NCBI GenBank assembly: GCA_036877525.1
Contig: JAZGTH010000100.1
Coordinates: 1,488,001 to 1,552,000, forward strand
From: Chromobotia macracanthus
Lineage: Eukaryota; Chordata; Actinopteri; Cypriniformes; Botiidae
Reading direction: 5' to 3'
Length of the DNA stretch: 64,000 bases
Part shown: in pieces, positions 15,101 through 27,100 of the stretch
Layout of the letters: every line of letters starts with the position of its first letter
Position numbering within the stretch: position 1 is the first letter of the stretch
Translations under genes and position numbers: made by a program
The notes under the pieces: model-generated
What the model was told of the DNA's origin: nothing
Database searches by the model: none
What the model saw: only the letters and a program-made list of their open reading frames with translations

Positions 15101-18100
15101 GTTTGTGCTGGCATTATGTAACTTGGCAGGCCGTCTTCCAAACCTTCTCTCGTACCGAGACTGAGATTAGAGATTAGGTCTACTCGTGCTGCATCTGTTT
15201 CAGTGCTGTGTAGGATTCTGGCTGGATCACAACCAGCTTGACTCACTGTGCAGGCCATGTGGACGTCCACTGCTGCTTTCTCTGAACCGGCTTAAACAGC
15301 TAACTAGGGAACACACTGTGTGTGTCTCTTTCAACAGTACACACACAAAGATTGTGGCTTAAAAAAGAACACGTAGTCTACCTGTGTATGACAATAAACA
15401 CAATACCTTCTGGTGGTCCTTGTACATCTACCTTGTCCATGTCTGTATTGGCAAATATCGCAAAGTTTTTAGCGCAAGTCAGTGCGTTTGGACGCCATCT
15501 TGCTTTCACCCCTGGCAGCTTTTTACAGTTTCTATTTTCTTGAATGGGAAAGATTAAAAACTCTAAAACTGTTGCCAAGCATATGTTTTTCCAATAACAA
15601 GGTCCAGTTGCATAAACATAGCCGCTTAGTCTTAAGGCCGTGTCTTAAGAACTAGTCTGACCAACTAACAATTAGTTAGGGCTAATCAGTCTTACTGGAT
15701 TCAAATTAGTCCAGTCTAACTTTTTATGTAATTGACTTAAACTGTTATGACCAGTCTTGAAGAAAAAAGTTAGATGACTAACTTGTAAGACTTGTCTAAG
15801 CAGTTTTTGCAACCAGCCACAAGTCATATCAATCACTAATTAAATTGGATAAAAATTGCTTTTGTTTATCCAGTTTGTTAGTTAAAATTAAGCTATATTT
15901 TTCACAGTTGGTCCAGCTAATCCATATGCGCATTAAGTGCCTTTTCCAATAAGGCAATTGGTTCTTTTAATCGAAAGGTGGGACTTTTCTTACCTACAGC
16001 CACCATATTGGGCATTGCAATCTCTCCTGGTTATTTCTGGACAAGGACCCTGTCTCCATTATTTCTGATGTGTGATATCTGATATAGACGCATTATGAAT
16101 GTTCAGCCCTTCATATTTTTCATCATTTCAGTTTAGGTGATTCAGTCAACCAATGAGTCATGAGCTCACAGGCACTACAAGTGGAAAGAACATCAGTCAG
16201 CCTTAATCAGACTCGCTGTGATATGAACAACAGGTATAATGTAGGCATTGCAGAGCGGGATTTGTAACTTTTTCGTTTGTTTGTGTGTTTTGCAGCTATT
16301 ATGTATGTGATGGGAGCACTGGGACCAGCTGCAGGATATCTACTGGGAGGAGTTCTGATTGGTTTCTATGTGGATCCCAAAACCCTCATCAACATTGAGC
16401 AAAGTGACCCACGCTTTGTTGGCAACTGGTAAGAAATGCTGAATGTGTGGGTAGTCGTGACCATTGGCTAAACCCCACTTAAGGGAAGTTACTGACCAAT
16501 CCTACCTTAACAACTATTGTTGTCCCCCATTTTACCAGATCTTTTTGAATGCAAGTCTACCAAGTTAACAATTTTAGGCAAATTTAAGTAACATTAATGT
16601 AAAATCGTTGTTTTGAAAGTTCTAGGAATATTCAAAATGTCCAGTTTTTTAGACATTATCTTAACGTTATTGCTTGGTTATAAAATGTTATTCAAACATT
16701 TTTTAATTCTGTAACATTAAAACTTTAGAACGTTGTTGATATATATGATATAGAACACTGAAAAAGTTCTACTAACATTACTGCAAAAACATTTTTAAAT
16801 ACTTTGAGAGAAATTTTAGACAACGTTGGCAAATGTTCGCTGCGTATAGAAGGCCTGCATGTTTGAACACTTTTTAATTGAATTTTGCAGAAATTATACA
16901 AACATGCTAAAATATCGTGTTGCTGAGACACGGGTGCAACCCGCCCCGGGGACAGTGGCAGGTGGGGAGTTTGACTGGGGGGGTACACCTGTCAAACGGT
17001 AACACAGGTGTCCTAAGGCAAGCTCAGGCAGGACGGAAACCTCCTGCGGAGCAGAAGGTCAAAAGCTCATAACATAAATCAGAAACCTTACAGTTAATTT
17101 ATAGGGGCTGTTCTGTTCAACTTATCAAAGAAAGCAGGGTGGGTGCTAACCCGTAGTCAGTTGTCATTAATCCATGTGGGTATGTCTTTAGGTGGAGTGG
17201 TTTCCTGCTCTGTGCTATTGCCATGCTGTTGGTCATCTTTCCAATGTTCACCTTCCCCAAGAAACTGCCCCCTCGACACAAGAAGAAGAAGAATGGAGCA
17301 AACAACACCTCCAATGATGACGACGTCCTGAAAGAGAAATTCAACAGTAAAGGCCAGACGGTCTCATCCTCCATGGGCTTTGGAAAAGACATCAAAGGTA
17401 TGTCTCTGATGAAGGATGGATACCATAAAGGTCATGTGGTGATTTACACAATGGGCAGCTTGTGTATAAAAACTGGAGTGAAAACCTTTCCTACTTTCCT
17501 CCATCTGGCTCTATAATCAGTGAATGCTTTATGTGTGTATGTGTGTATATATATATACATATATATTAGTACTGTGCAAAAGTCAATCTCGCTGGATTGT
17601 TACAGTTAATGGCAAGAAGAATGTTTGGAAATATAATCTTATAATTCCTACTAACACTACAACAAAAGATTTAAATAACTTGCTTAAAACCATTTTTTGG
17701 TATGAAAATACTAATGTGCCTAAGACTTTTGCACAGTACTGTATATGAAATGGAAGATTTATTATCAGGCTTAAAAGGTTATAACTGAAGACTGCACAAG
17801 CTGGCCAAAGTTGCTTTTCCAGTATTCACCTGGGAGGAGTATTATTGACAATTCTGCCACGAGTTTTTCCCATTACTGACCTATAGCTACATTGCTGCTG
17901 GGAAATTTAGGTTTGGACATGTCCAGTAGACCTGTATTAAACAGTCAGATTTGGCAAATTTCAAAGTGAAAGGAAAGTAAAGAATTTTTAAGGAAATTAT
18001 AAAGCAGAAATATGTGATTTATTAGTACTCTGTTCATAAATTATACATTTATATTGTAGAGTTTTCTGCAGATAATAACACTTAACACCATTTCAAATTG

Positions 18101-21100
18101 TAACTAGATTAGTACCAATCATTATTACTAGCCTGGGGAGGCTTTTGTCCCGCTTTGACAAACACACGCAAGCGACCACAATCAAGACAAGCCCTGTTCT
18201 ATAAACCCACTGTAACCTACTTCCATTCCCCCCTGGCCTGCATGTGTTTGCATAAGTCTGCATAACAGTTTCACAGTAACTACAGTGGAAAAAGTGTTAG
18301 AGTAGACAGAGTAACAGAATTTCTAAGACCTTAAAGTAGAGACAAGCTGTTTTGTTAATTACATTTAATCTTTACATTTGGAGCATTTAATCTGGTTGCT
18401 TTTGTGTCAGCTCCTGTGTCCCACCCTGCAGTCCCACGGATGCTCTTAGGGGTCAAAGTTCAACATTCAGGAGCAAATGAATGTTTGATTACAACCGGTT
18501 ACCATGGAAACAGCACACCGTCACTGACTTTCTAATTAAAGTTGCCACCATCGGCCATGATGAAGCATTCACCTGAAAGCTGTGGGATTTAAACAGATTA
18601 GCTGCAGAATCCAGAGGAGCTGTACAGACACCACGTTTAGGTCTAGCTGTCTGTCCCCTGTTAAAACAGAAAGATCTGTTTGTATAGGTTACATAGATTA
18701 TGTTTTGGAAGTGATCGGGTCGAACAAGCAGACCACATTGCTGACCACGCTGTTAAAGGTAGTTTATCCAAAAATAAATTCATCATTTACTCACCCTCAT
18801 GTCATTCCAAACCTGTATGACTTTTTCATTTCTGTGGAGCACAAAGGAAGATATTTTGAGAAATGTCTCAGTGGAAGTCAATGGGTGCTACTGTTGTTTA
18901 GTCACCAATGTACTTCAAAATATCTTCTTTTGTGCTCCTCAGAAGCAAAAGAGTCAAACGGGTTTGGAATGACATGGGGTAAGTAAATAATGGGAGAATT
19001 TTTATTTTTGTGTGAACTATCGCTTTAAATGCAAAGCATTTAATACATATTACATTTAAACATTTAATTCAGATGTAAATTAGCATAAAATTAGTTTGTT
19101 CTGTTTGTCATTCATAGCTGAAACGTTTTTATTAACATAAAACTACACACAAAAAAGTGAAAATGCAAACTGTTTTGAAAAATTGCACACACAATATAGC
19201 ATCTTTGTCTAACACTGTCGTTTTTGTGCTTTTGTTGAGCAGATCTCCCAAAGGCCGCGATACGGATCCTCAGCAACATGACGTTCCTGTTCGTGAGTCT
19301 GTCCTACACAGCCGAGAGTGCCATCGTCACAGCCTTCATCACCTTCATTCCCAAGTTCATCGAGTCGCAGTTTGGAATCCCTGCCTCCAATGCCAGCATT
19401 TACACAGGTATGACATCATCATGCTTCAAGATGTCGGCTATAATTAAACCTCTACTAATAATTAAGCCTTGACACTTCTTCTTTGTCATATCACACATAA
19501 TTCACACCCATGTTCATCACATTAAAAACATGTGTTAGAAAAGACGTGCAAAGGCATGTGTTATGTATAATTTTTCTGACAGCTGCACCCACTTTTATTT
19601 GTGGAGACATATATGATTGCTGCTATATAAAGCTGCTATTCTGACAATGTTGCCTATATAAGAGAGCACATCTATGGCTGGATGGCAAGAAACCATTAAG
19701 GTGACTCTATTGCTTATGTTCTTTGCTCATCTGAATAACATCTCAAAAATACCTTTTCCTCCCTCTGACACTCTGGATCATTATTAGGTCGTGTATGCCC
19801 ATGTGTCTCAGCGCAGATGCTCTTTCATAAGGTCACGGGAGACTGGCCAAGATTTCGTAGGGAGTGTACGACCCATGTCTGTCCGCACGGGTCAGGTTGT
19901 GGGTACTACTGTGAGCATAAATAATCCAGTTTATTTACTATATACAGTAAATACTTAATCCCTGTTAAATACTATAATCACGTTGCGCTTGGCCACAACA
20001 TTGTGTCAGGTTATTTTTAAGTTATTCTCTGAAAATGTGACAGGAAATGTGCTTGACTGTTTAAAACGCTGCAGTAGATGTGGTTACTGAGGTGAGTGGA
20101 GTAACATGGTGGCAATGTATGGTAACCAATACTCAGAATTAGTCCTTAGGGCACCTCGGTTTTTTCCCGCCAGCATTGAGAATCGAACTGACAACCTTCT
20201 GGTACCAAGTTAGACTCTCTAACCAATAGATCACACCTGCCTTGTTGCTTTTTCTTCTTTCTGGAGCATTGCTGTGGGGTTTCTAGGTTGTTGTCAGGGT
20301 GATCTAGGTGGTTAATGACTGACTGAGGGTAAAAGACCCCTACGCCAAGTTTCAGTGATGTTCTTGTACCTGGATATGGCTCAGGCCACCTTCAGTTTTG
20401 TTAGTCAGAAAAGCAATAGCACACCTCTTCTCCAACAAACCAGTTTGTGAGGTAACATTAATGTTCATAGTACACATTGTGTGGGATGGGTTATTCACCC
20501 AAATTTAATAATACTAACCACTACTACTACTACTAACAGTAAAATTATATCCTGTGATCTACATTATGTATATCAACTAGCAGTGTTCTGGTTCAGAGTC
20601 TTAATTCTTGCCCCTAAGCTTGTTGCCAGGATACAGGGAGAGAAACAAATTGGTTGTATGGTTGCTATGTCGACACTCAACTGTGCTCGTCTGTTCTCAA
20701 ATTATAACAGGAAAACAATTTCATAATTAGAGCTGTGAGAAAGTAATCTCAGGCAGATTGTGGTGAGAACTGTAACACATCTCGTTCCATAAGAATACAG
20801 AAACACATAAAACATCACTGATTTAAACCCGAGCTGTTCCAGCAGCAGTTTGATATCCTTGCTGAAGTCAGTGCATTCACACAGACCGGATGCTTTTCAC
20901 ATCAATAGATGAGGATGCTGTTAGTCGGTTTTGTGCTGTTCCTTCAGTTATGGCTGCCAAGAGTCAGTTGAGCCTGTAAGATGTGCAGCTGCAGTAAAGC
21001 TACAGAAGACTGATAGTGGACCATAAACCACACAACTGAAGCCAGATGGACATTTACTCTCCAGCTCTCATACAAATGAATTACAGGAACTTAGAGATAA

Positions 21101-24100
21101 ATCTAAACAAAATAAAACAACACTTGAACTGTATATACGTCAACTATATGAATACATAGCAAAGAAAATTACACTAATGTTTTTCTTTATATTTTTTGAT
21201 GTTATGTCTGTAATGTTTTTCTTTTATAATTTTTTTTGCTTTGTACTATTATTTATAACTGTTACCTAGCAAAGAGTACTAAAACAACACTGTAATATAG
21301 AATTTAATTGCCGTGTAGTTGCACATGCATGTATTGACTGTTTTACAGTGGCTTTGTTTTTTAACTTGGCAGTTTATTTGGTTCTGTAGTTTGCTATTTA
21401 GTAGTTATACTGCTTGTGGCTTATTCAGAGTCAGAGCTTATCCAATCAGAGTTGAGAGTCAGAACTACCTGTTTTAAAATATCAATTTTAAGTTTAATAT
21501 CTTCAAAGAGTGGCTTGGTTGCATCGCCACATTATTGTTAATTTCTCCATTTCATGGCTTTCTCATTTTCGCATCACATCGTGTCTCCAAGTGCCCACTG
21601 GTGGTGTTAAGAGATGAGTGTGCAGTGATGCAAGAGAGATCTGTCAGTACACTGTGGCCATTAACACCCCGCTCTTCTCCAGCTTGTGGCCTAGAGGAAT
21701 CTTTGTACTTTGCCTCTGCCTGTCCTGCACCACCCCACTCCTCAACACACAGACACACAGCTCTACACCAGCTGTGCCCACAACCAGGCCGATCTCCCAG
21801 GACAACCCCTCAAAGAGAGGTCCCTTGAGGAACTCCCCTCCTCTCCTTCTAAATACAGCTACCATGGAACATTCTCCTAAAGTTGGCTTACATTCTCAGG
21901 AAGTTCTTTCAAGGTTATCAAAAAGTTCTTGCAGTAATGTTAGTAGAGCGTTTTGTAATGTTATATATCAAAAATGTTATTCTTAAATTGTTTGTGTAAC
22001 GTTGAATAACGTGCTTATAACCAAACAATAACAGTAATACAACGTCTAAAAAACTGGACATTTTGAGCATTCCTAGAACTTTCAGAATAACATTTTAACG
22101 TTTTGTCACTTAATGGAAACATTAGGGAAACGTTCTTACAACCTAAAATTGTAAGCTGGGCATATACAGAGGAGATTGAATATTTCTTTTTTTTCCTTCC
22201 CCACTCATCACAGGGAGGTGTTCCTGACGCACTGCTGGCTAAATTTAGCTTGGAGGAACACTGTATTGGCTTCACACAGCTTTGGTTGTCTCATGAATGG
22301 ACGTTAGTACCACCTTGTCAGATCGGGTGCACGAGTTTATCTGTGTGTGGGTGAACTAACATTTGATGAAGTGTAACTGAGTTTATTGGAGCAGGATGTC
22401 TTCACGATTCGATTCAGTTTGAATCAGTTTATTGAGACAGTTTAATAAGTCTGGGCTCAGAGTCCTCATAAATCATTTTATGTTTTTATCGCAAACTTTT
22501 TTTAATTTATACTGTAGATTGTATCAAATATTTTGTTGGTTACGTCACTAGCCAAAATTGGTTCCAATGAATCATTTTAAAAAAGAGATGAATCCTTGAT
22601 TTGAACTCCCAGCTAACTTTGTTGTAGGAATGTTTATTTAACATTTCTATTAAGTAATAAAAACTTTACAGATGTTACTTTGAATGTTCCAGAAATGTTT
22701 AAAGTGTCCAGTTTTTAGACTAATTTTAGACATCGCTTGGTTATAAGAACATTATTCAAACTTTACATTCTGTGTAATGTTTTGTGTAAACACTTCACTA
22801 ACAATTTAAGAATAACAATTTTGGATGATATATTAAACATTCTCCTAAAAAGCGCTCTACTAACATTACTGTAAGAACATTTATGATCTTTTTCAGAGCT
22901 TTTAGAGAACTGTTTTAGAGAACTTTAAATTAGTTAGAGAACGTTAGCCAACGTTCTGAGAATGTTCAGTTTTAGCAGGGACTTGCCCGATGTGCAGTTT
23001 TCAAAAAAACAAAATGTAAATTAAGAGTGAAGAAAACTTTGAGCGCTCATACCCTCCATTTTTTATATAACTTGTAAATTTAAGATGAGTTGCTTTTGGC
23101 TGTGCCGAGGGCATGCGTGTGCTTGCCTTACCCACTCAATGGATTTACACATTGACCTTTGACTTCCAGCGGTTAGCTTTGACTTTCAGATCTGTGCTGC
23201 CTGTGGCACGTGTGTGTCTCTGATAGAGTCTGCTGTTCTTCTCATGCTCTGTGCTGATGTCCTCAGACATCATATTATGTCACAGAGATGTTTGTTGTTG
23301 TGTTGTGTTGAGTCACTTCTTTGCCAATCACAAATCTAGACCTAATGCTTGACTGTCAATAAAATCTGAAGTCTACAGTCACACAGTTCTATCAGGAGCA
23401 GATTTGTCTTTTTGTGACAGTCCTTTGAACAATATTCAGGATGTTCACATTTCTTCAGGTCTTTGTTTTAACTTCCAGCTATAGAAATGTGTGGACATTC
23501 CTGGTTTGTCAAATTTAGGTAAAGTCAACATGAAATCAAAATGGACTCTGTTTACTTTCTTTATCCATATGCATGGTTTTATTGTGCATGTTATTCCGAA
23601 AGGAAATAAAACATTCCTGTGTAATCTTTCATTGAAATGTAATGTTGCTTCTTTTTGCTCTGAAACATACTTCCTGTTCATCTGAGATCACCTAGGCTGA
23701 AATGCTATTGGTTAATGTCTTTCTAAAAATTGTCAACAGTTATCACACTAATTTAATGCTTTTAGGAATAATACGTCCTGATTCAAGACTCTTTTTCAAC
23801 AGTGTTTCAGGATGCCGCAAATTCATTCAGTCCAGTCAAACACCATTTTGTTACAATCAAACCAATTTTCTAATTTTTTTTTCTGATTGATTATCCTGTT
23901 TCACTCAGAAATCCTCACAGTATGACAATTAAATCATTTGTAAATGTTGTCACTTGTTTTTCCGTCTGAAATCTGTGATGTTTAGAGTAAAATGTTTCTC
24001 TCCTGTCTTTAGGGGTGATCATAGTACCCAGTGCAGGGGTGGGCATTGTCCTGGGCGGCTACATCATAAAGAAACTAAAGCTCGGAGCTCGAGAATCTGC

Positions 24101-27100
24101 CAAGCTGGCCATGATCTGCAGCGGAGTGTCTTTGCTGTGCTTCTCTACTCTCTTCATTGTGGGCTGTGAGAGCATAAACCTGGGCGGCATCAATATCCCT
24201 TATACCACAGGGTGAGTAAATTATCCATTTAAACCTTTCAGTGTTTGCTTTAAAGTCTACTACAGGGATATGGGTTTTCCGGTCTATGTGTTGTGCTTAC
24301 AAATATAGCAGGTTTGTATGAAACACTAAACTCCATGTAGGAAGCATATGTTTTTCAGCAGGTGGTGATGATGTGTCTTGCGTCATGGCACATTTTAATG
24401 CCCATACATATGTCTACACATATGGCCTGAAAAATACTTGACGTTTATGATAACTCAGCATCATAACCCCCAAAATTCCAGTCTCTCTTCCCCCTGTTTC
24501 TATTTTAGCTCATTGAGGTTTTCCTGTTTCCTGTATTCCACCGTACAAGGCAGTCATTGAGTGGCATAACAGGTTTTCATGGGTCTGACCAGTGAGACAT
24601 GACACAGAAGTGTGAGACCTTTTGAACAGATCAAGTTGACCTCCAAGACAAAGATGTGGCGTTATAAAGGGTTTGTGCTCAGAGTCAACACTTGCATTCC
24701 ACATCCATGTGAATGGTTTACTAATGTTACAGTTCCCAAGTATTTTTGGAAGAAAAATGCATAAACAGATCTATGAGAAATCAATACTGGTAATATTTTA
24801 ATTGTTGAAGGAGATTCATCTAGGCACACAGACTCTTAACCAGCTAACAGGGAATGTTCTCAGAACGTTGACTGATGTTCTCTTAAAGTTCAAAAAGCGT
24901 TCTTGCAGTAACATTAGTAAAACATTTAGATAGTTATATATCAATTCTGTTACTTAATGGAAATGTTAGGGAAATCAAAAATTGTTAACTCGGTATTTAT
25001 TCATATTTATTAACCAAAGGTATTTCAGCCACTGCCCTGAATGACCTTGAGATAAAAACCTGCAGTGATTTGTTGAAGCGTAAAGAAGGTTTACCTAAAA
25101 ATAGTGTGAGCATTCCAAACCCGCATGAATGTACTAGCTGCTCTTCTCAATATAATGAAAGTGAATGGGGACTAGGGCTGTTAAGCTCTTACATATTACA
25201 AAACAGCACAATAAAAACAGTGGGCATTTGACCTTTCATGTTCCATGTAAAAAAGTTCAAGTTTGGAACAACAATAAACACAATATTGTTTTGGGTGTAC
25301 TGTTTCTTTAAGTAGTCAACTTTAAACAGTTTCATCACAAGCATGTGAGCTGGCGATTATAGTGTGTGCTGTTATAACAGGGTGGTCTGTCTCAGTCTGT
25401 TTAAAGGAGCTACAGAAAGGAGCGAGAATTCCGACCCCTGCTGTTTCCGTATATTTTGCCGGCTGTGTTATGCTATGATTTTTCTCCTCTTTTTGCTGAA
25501 CATCTCTAAGGATAAAGCAGAGTCAACCAGAGGCATTGCAGATTGCTGTGTGTTTAATGTGGGAGAGAGTTTGTTTGAATTGGACCGGGGTTCCCACAAC
25601 ATTAGAACAACTGTTTGTTCAGTAGGGTTAGCTCTCTCTCTCTCTTTATTCCTTTTTCTGTCTGTCTCTTCGCCTCTCATTTCTCTTTCTCATTTCCTGA
25701 GATGAGATTAGATGAGAGTTTGAGATGAATTGTGCCTATGAAAGTCATCTAGTTGGCACGACTACAAAGAAAGAAATATACTTAGTATACTATATTACTC
25801 ATATTGCTTTTGTTTTAGAATTTCTCACAGTGGAATCAAAAGCCTATTTCACATTGTTTTTTACAATTATTAACAATTTAAAAGTTTGAAATAATTTGAA
25901 ATATTTCTTATCTGTCATAATGTTTCTTTCTCTTTACAGTGAAACCTAATTTAAACCTTACATAAATTTGATTCAGTGATACAATCTCCATTGTGCTCTC
26001 AGTTGTTTGGAACCCAGCATATTTGCATTTCTTCATTAAGTTTATGAATTTGGCTGACACTTTTATCCAAAGCAATGCACAGTGCGTTCAGGGTATACAA
26101 TTTATCAGTATGTGTCTTCTCGAACCCACAACCTTTGTGCTACTAATGCAATGTGCTATAAATTGAGCTACAGGAACACATTCTTCACCTTTTGTGCAAC
26201 TAGTGCAACAGCCTAAACTAACACTATTGGCAGAGAACTATTGGCTAAGATGCCCGGGCAGCTTTGAAGTAATGCATTTCTGTCTTCCTGTGTCTGTGGT
26301 TTGCTCAGGCCGACCCTCACGCTGGCCCACAGGAACCTGACAGGCGGCTGTAATGTGAACTGTGGCTGTCGGATCAACGAGTATGCTCCTGTTTGTGGCT
26401 CTGATGGAATAACATATTTCAACCCCTGTCTGGCGGGATGCAGCACAGTTGGCAATGACAGCACCGGGGTGAGACCGGATGTCTGTCTGGAGACAGTCCA
26501 TATTTAATTCATAATGACAAATCATTTCAGCACAAAACACCAGACATTGATATTAAATCATTAATAATCATCTTATGTCTATTGGCTCTGGTTAATTCAT
26601 CAAGTCTTAAGAGACATTCTGTAATGATGTTTTTAATGTGATTACTTGAGAATATCTCTCTAATTAGGCTTCATAATTAAAACCTCTAAGAACTAGAGTG
26701 TTAAAACTCTAGTTTAATTCCATCTTTTATTCCTTAAAATTACAGTTCCCTCTTTTTTAAGGTGTGTGGCTGCTTTAGACGATCTTCATTATCGTTTTAA
26801 ATATTTTCTCATTTTTTGTCAGAAGCATGTAAATTTTAGGCAGTTTTATTATTTTGCTGTCAAAGATTTAACAGATTTACACTAATGATATTTCAGTTGT
26901 ATGTTTTGAGTGTTATGCTGATGTCCTTGTTTTTTGTGTGTTCTATGCAGATCAGAAACTACACAGATTGTGCTTGTGTGCAGAGCAGGCAGGTTATAAC
27001 TCCGCCCACCAGCGGCCAAGGCAACCAGCTCCAGTTGGTCATCGTGAAAACCTACCTGAACGAGAACGGATTTGCTGTGTCAGGGAAATGTGACCGCACC

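Larger units (their letters stand above)
101..16295 (+). other. slco3a1: slco3a1 intron, 16.2 kb
   Basis: AT-rich intron without any supportable gene. It holds a tRNA-derived SINE (1489-1620), a C-rich tract (1764-1789), a TTAGTTAA-rich MITE (2755-3059), SINE fragments (3535-3583 and 9016-9070), two copies of the CCAGCTAACA MITE family (10537-10757 and 14067-14200) and a palindromic MITE (15601-15818). The remaining sequence shows nothing I can interpret. It ends in TTTTGCAG at 16295. Confidence 0.85.
16429..17191 (+). other. slco3a1: slco3a1 intron containing MITE and 28S-derived repeat
   Basis: This 763-bp intron holds copy 3 of the CCAGCTAACA MITE (16557-16842) and a 28S rRNA-derived fragment (16931-17068). 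Nothing else is recognisable. Confidence 0.85.
17398..19242 (+). other. slco3a1: slco3a1 intron
   Basis: Contains a TG/TA microsatellite (about 17531-17566), a MITE with ACTGTGCAAAAGTC ends (17566-17745) and a TTAA-flanked foldback MITE (18752-19028). The sequence between 17750 and 18750 shows nothing I can name. Confidence 0.85.
19408..24012 (+). other. slco3a1: slco3a1 intron, 4.6 kb
   Basis: Holds a second type of tRNA-derived SINE (20141-20242), a short ACT trinucleotide run (about 20519-20535) and two CCAGCTAACA MITE copies (21863-22161 and 22608-22980). Several 60-120-codon open frames occur here, but none resembles a protein or has usable splice sites. Confidence 0.8.
24212..26308 (+). 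other. slco3a1: slco3a1 intron
   Basis: Contains an internally deleted CCAGCTAACA MITE (24838-24994), a decayed TTAA-type foldback repeat (25079-25312), a CT-rich tract near 25630-25690 and a SINE (26041-26177). No other gene is seen. Confidence 0.8.

Noticed and set aside
16931..17068. Functional rRNA gene
   Set aside because: Only about 138 bp of 28S-like sequence with substitutions, and no adjoining rDNA.
18582..18986. 134-codon open frame on the plus strand
   Set aside because: Most of it is the TTAA-type foldback MITE, so the frame comes from the repeat.
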